A stretch of DNA of 64,000 nucleotides. Origin: Polyporus tsugae (taxonomy: Eukaryota > Basidiomycota > Agaricomycetes > Polyporales > Polyporaceae). Where the stretch lies: contig JAHRBS010000003.1 in assembly GCA_024305745.1 (NCBI GenBank), forward strand, positions 1,116,001 through 1,180,000, written 5' to 3'. Shown piece after piece: positions 61,201 to 64,000 of the stretch (positions are counted from its first letter, which is position 1; every line of letters begins with the position of its first letter). Under the pieces are notes generated by a model, which saw only the letters and a list, made by a program, of their open reading frames with translations, was not told the DNA's origin and made no database searches. A program made the translations under genes and the position numbers.

Positions 61201-64000
61201 CCTATTTCTCACGACGCTAACATCTCGAGGGAGATACGTATGGCCAACGTCTCGGCTGTGGCCCGAAGCCACCGCCGACCGATTGCAGCGGATCGATGGG
61301 ATCGCACTCGGGTCGCCTTTGGTCCCCGAAGCTAGGAGGCCTCGCACACCCTTCGGCGAAGCACCAAATGTCGTCCTATGACTCTCTGCTGCAAGCTCGT
61401 GCGCGGGGTTTGGGCGTTCAGTGGGACGCAATAGTATTGGCGCCACAATGCCTTTGCTCACCCCAAAAGCGATTGCGTGGGTAGCAAGGTTGCTTTTCAA
61501 GGATTCGGAGTTTGCAGCTACCGGTTCCTAACAGACTCCAGAGCAAGCGGCCTCCCGCATACGATCTGAGCGGAGCATCAGTACCCCCTGGCCACATCTC
61601 GTCCGAGGGGCAGGGTCACTAGAGCTGCTAGGCCAACGAAGGATGGTTTCAGGTTGAACTACTCTACAGTACATGTGGAGGTCTTTGACAGAGATATCGA
61701 TTAACGTTTGGACGGTTTTACCTGGACTACTCCAGACGCCTTCATGTGCGTGCTTGTCGGATAAATTATGCTGCGGCTCTGTGTCAGCTCTCGTGGAATT
61801 TCAATCGCGGGCGCCGCAATAACAGAAAGAGATACACGCAAGGGGACTGTTAACGAACCAATAAGTAATATATACCAAGTCCTGTCGCTTTCGAGCGGAA
61901 CGTGCCGCCTTCGGCCAACCCGAAGACATGCTTTCCGAACCACCCTGATGGCTCTTCTAGACCCGATTGTGATTCATGAAGTTGGTCATTGAATGAGCGG
62001 CTCATCCATACTTCCTGTGGACATGTGCCATGCCGATTTTCGCGGACAGGAAGCACCTATGCGCGCGGGCTCTGTTGGCCTTCGAACTTTCGGTGGTTTG
62101 ATAGACAGGCACATGGTCGCGGTGCGCATGCCTCGCGACCCGCAGGTCTCGACCGTGGCCGCCGTGGGGCGACCCGCAGCTTCGGGGTGCGAAGCGGAGT
62201 TGGGGCGGGGAAGCGAAGCGAGGTAACACGGTCCCAACTCTGACTCTGATCACTTGAGTGATCGACGTCCAAACAAGTCCTAATCAATTAAAGCACTATT
62301 GAGTGGTATCATCATATGTCAGGCTCACCCAAGTTCCAAGTTCCAACTGGCTCAAAGTTGAGCGGTGAGCGGTGAGGACTACTTAAAAGACCATGGAACA
62401 AGGCAAATTCCGGACTCGCCGTCGGACCTCGTGGCAGCAGGCAGGCGTGAGCCAGATCCATACGTCATGACCATAGAATCCGAGTCCGCGAAGCAGCGTG
62501 TTTGGGAAGTGGTTACTGATGCCGCGCTTCAGGAAGCATAAAGTGCGAAAACCACGGACGGAAGGTGCGCGGCTTGTGAGAGACTATATGGCACCCGGCA
62601 GTGCGACGCGCGCAGCGTCGGTGATTAGAGCTAGTTCGTAATGCATGAGTAGTGATGCCGGATGTTGAAGGAGGGAACGAAGGGTGGACCTACGTTCCGG
62701 GACGACCCAACCAGTGGACAGTACTGAATGTATACCAGAACGTCGGCTGCATGGTGAGAGAAGGGAAGAGGGCTGTTTTTCGCGCGCGGACAATGCGGTA
62801 GTAGAGCGCTTTGATAGCGCTCGTTATAGGCTGTTATAGGGCGGTGAATAGGGCCACCACATTAATATTAGTACCAAGTGCGACAGGGGTAACTTAGCAA
62901 GGATCGAAGATCGGAAAGATCGCCGCAGCTTGGCAGCCTGCTGAGTTGCTGTAGGCGCGTACGAAGGAGTCGGCGGCGCATGTTTTCTGTCAGCTCGATG
63001 ACTTCGGGCGCAGTTAGGTATGAACCAGCAGGGACGCTCCAAGGAAAGACCCTTCCTTCAAGTGATAACGTTGTTCAGCCGGTCTATGACGATATCCAGA
63101 GTGAATGCTGGGGATGCGACTGACGAACTTAAGACATGCCAAATTAGGCAGCTGGTGTGAATGATTCAGCTTCGGCAACGTCACCAAACAGTCGCCCACC
63201 ATTCCTTACCATCTACCACCACCATCGAACTGGCACGAGAAGGTGGATCATCCAGAGTGAAGACAGGACCAACGCCGAATTCAACGGAAGGTCGCATTGA
63301 CTTGGCAGATATGAATCTGTCGGCGGCAGATCACAGTAACTCGGGGAAAGTCGTGGCACTGGGTACCGATCAAATCGTACAGGACTAGACAGGAGCATGC
63401 TTATACTAATAGCCACGGCACGTCCACCGGCGGAGGTCATGCGTTATGCAACCAACATTGCCCCTCCCGACACGCGCTTGAACATGCCGGCCATGAAGAG
63501 ATAGACGTGGAATGTTGGTGATGAGGTCGCAGGTTGGCATCGGTACGTTGTGAGGCTGGCGGTGATGATGAAGTTACGGTATGCCAAGTAGGATCACGAA
63601 TTCTGCGTCTACTGTAGAGAGGAGCGCTAACAATTTGTAGGCAATTAAAGTGTTGCCTAACCAAAGCGTAAGTACTGAGGTTGCGGTTGTGTGGGTGGCC
63701 GCAGACTCCATCGTCCAAGACCGGGTCGGGTAAGGGAATTTGAAAGTGGGGAGCCGATTCTCGATCAGATCCAGGTGTGCGATCGAACGGCGTCTGGAGG
63801 CGGGAGATGACACGATCGTCCCAGCCCCCGTCCAAGACCGGCCACCAGAACTCAGAAGGCCAGCATTCCATTCGGTCCTGACGCAACCTATTCACCAACC
63901 TTCGTGCCTAGGCGAAGCCCATGCAACCACGAGGTCAAGGGCATGTGAGAGCAGACCGTTTCGCTCTGCGCGTCCCGTTGCTGGGGTATGGCCCGTGGCC
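58267..64000. other. Gene-poor interval to the window end
   Basis: About 5.7 kb with no gene I can support. The longest frames are on the minus strand (58544-59044 and 59440-60051) and lack motifs or splice partners. A run of ten G with further G tracts lies at about 59790-59807, and small direct repeats occur at 62336-62373 (AAGTTCC and GAGCGGT units). Degraded repeats are possible. Confidence 0.45.

Overview
The window looks like genomic DNA of an Agaricomycete, probably a wood-decay polypore-type basidiomycete. The inference rests on dense short GT-AG introns (about 41-84 bp), microexons, no operons, and protein families typical of the group: Zn2Cys6 regulators with a downstream coiled coil, large F-box proteins, a sedolisin, a class 3 lipase, and families I know only from Agaricomycetes. 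Every spliced model below was built by eye from splice signals, reading phase and paralogue comparison; no database was searched.

Layout. 62-2611 is a pogo/Fot1-like DNA transposon with perfect 25-bp inverted ends, a TA target duplication and an apparently complete transposase. 3081-4670 is a divergent CK2 alpha kinase. 4.7-11.3 kb is gene-poor. 11267-14928 and 16262-20250 are tandem Zn2Cys6 transcription factors whose exon sizes match almost exactly, including conserved 12-nt and 10-nt microexons. 22078-24579 (+) and 31613-29059 (-) are paralogous ten-exon F-box proteins ending in a C2H2 finger; they flank a secreted S53 peptidase (26570-28636). The second copy carries an apparent one-base frameshift.

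32.7-35.9 kb holds a HUA1-like zinc-binding protein and VPS28 (ESCRT-I), both on the minus strand and both tied to ubiquitin/endocytic trafficking. 36.1-42.9 kb is the most novel part: three same-strand paralogues (36122-37339, 40261-41367, 41675-42850) of a family I cannot name, with a shared intron plan, an N-terminal region, a variable Ser/Pro-rich linker and a conserved C-terminal helical module of about 75 residues. A secreted class 3 lipase (38291-39582) sits among them. 46758-43933 (-) is a MEF2/Rlm1-type MADS-box factor.

48-54 kb is gene-poor. 54704-54039 (-) encodes a small single-pass membrane protein with a PPxY motif, divergent from a partial paralogue at 54849-55268 (+). 57122-58266 (+) is another family of unknown function. 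58.3-64 kb shows no supportable gene. I saw no rRNA, confident tRNA or CRISPR array.
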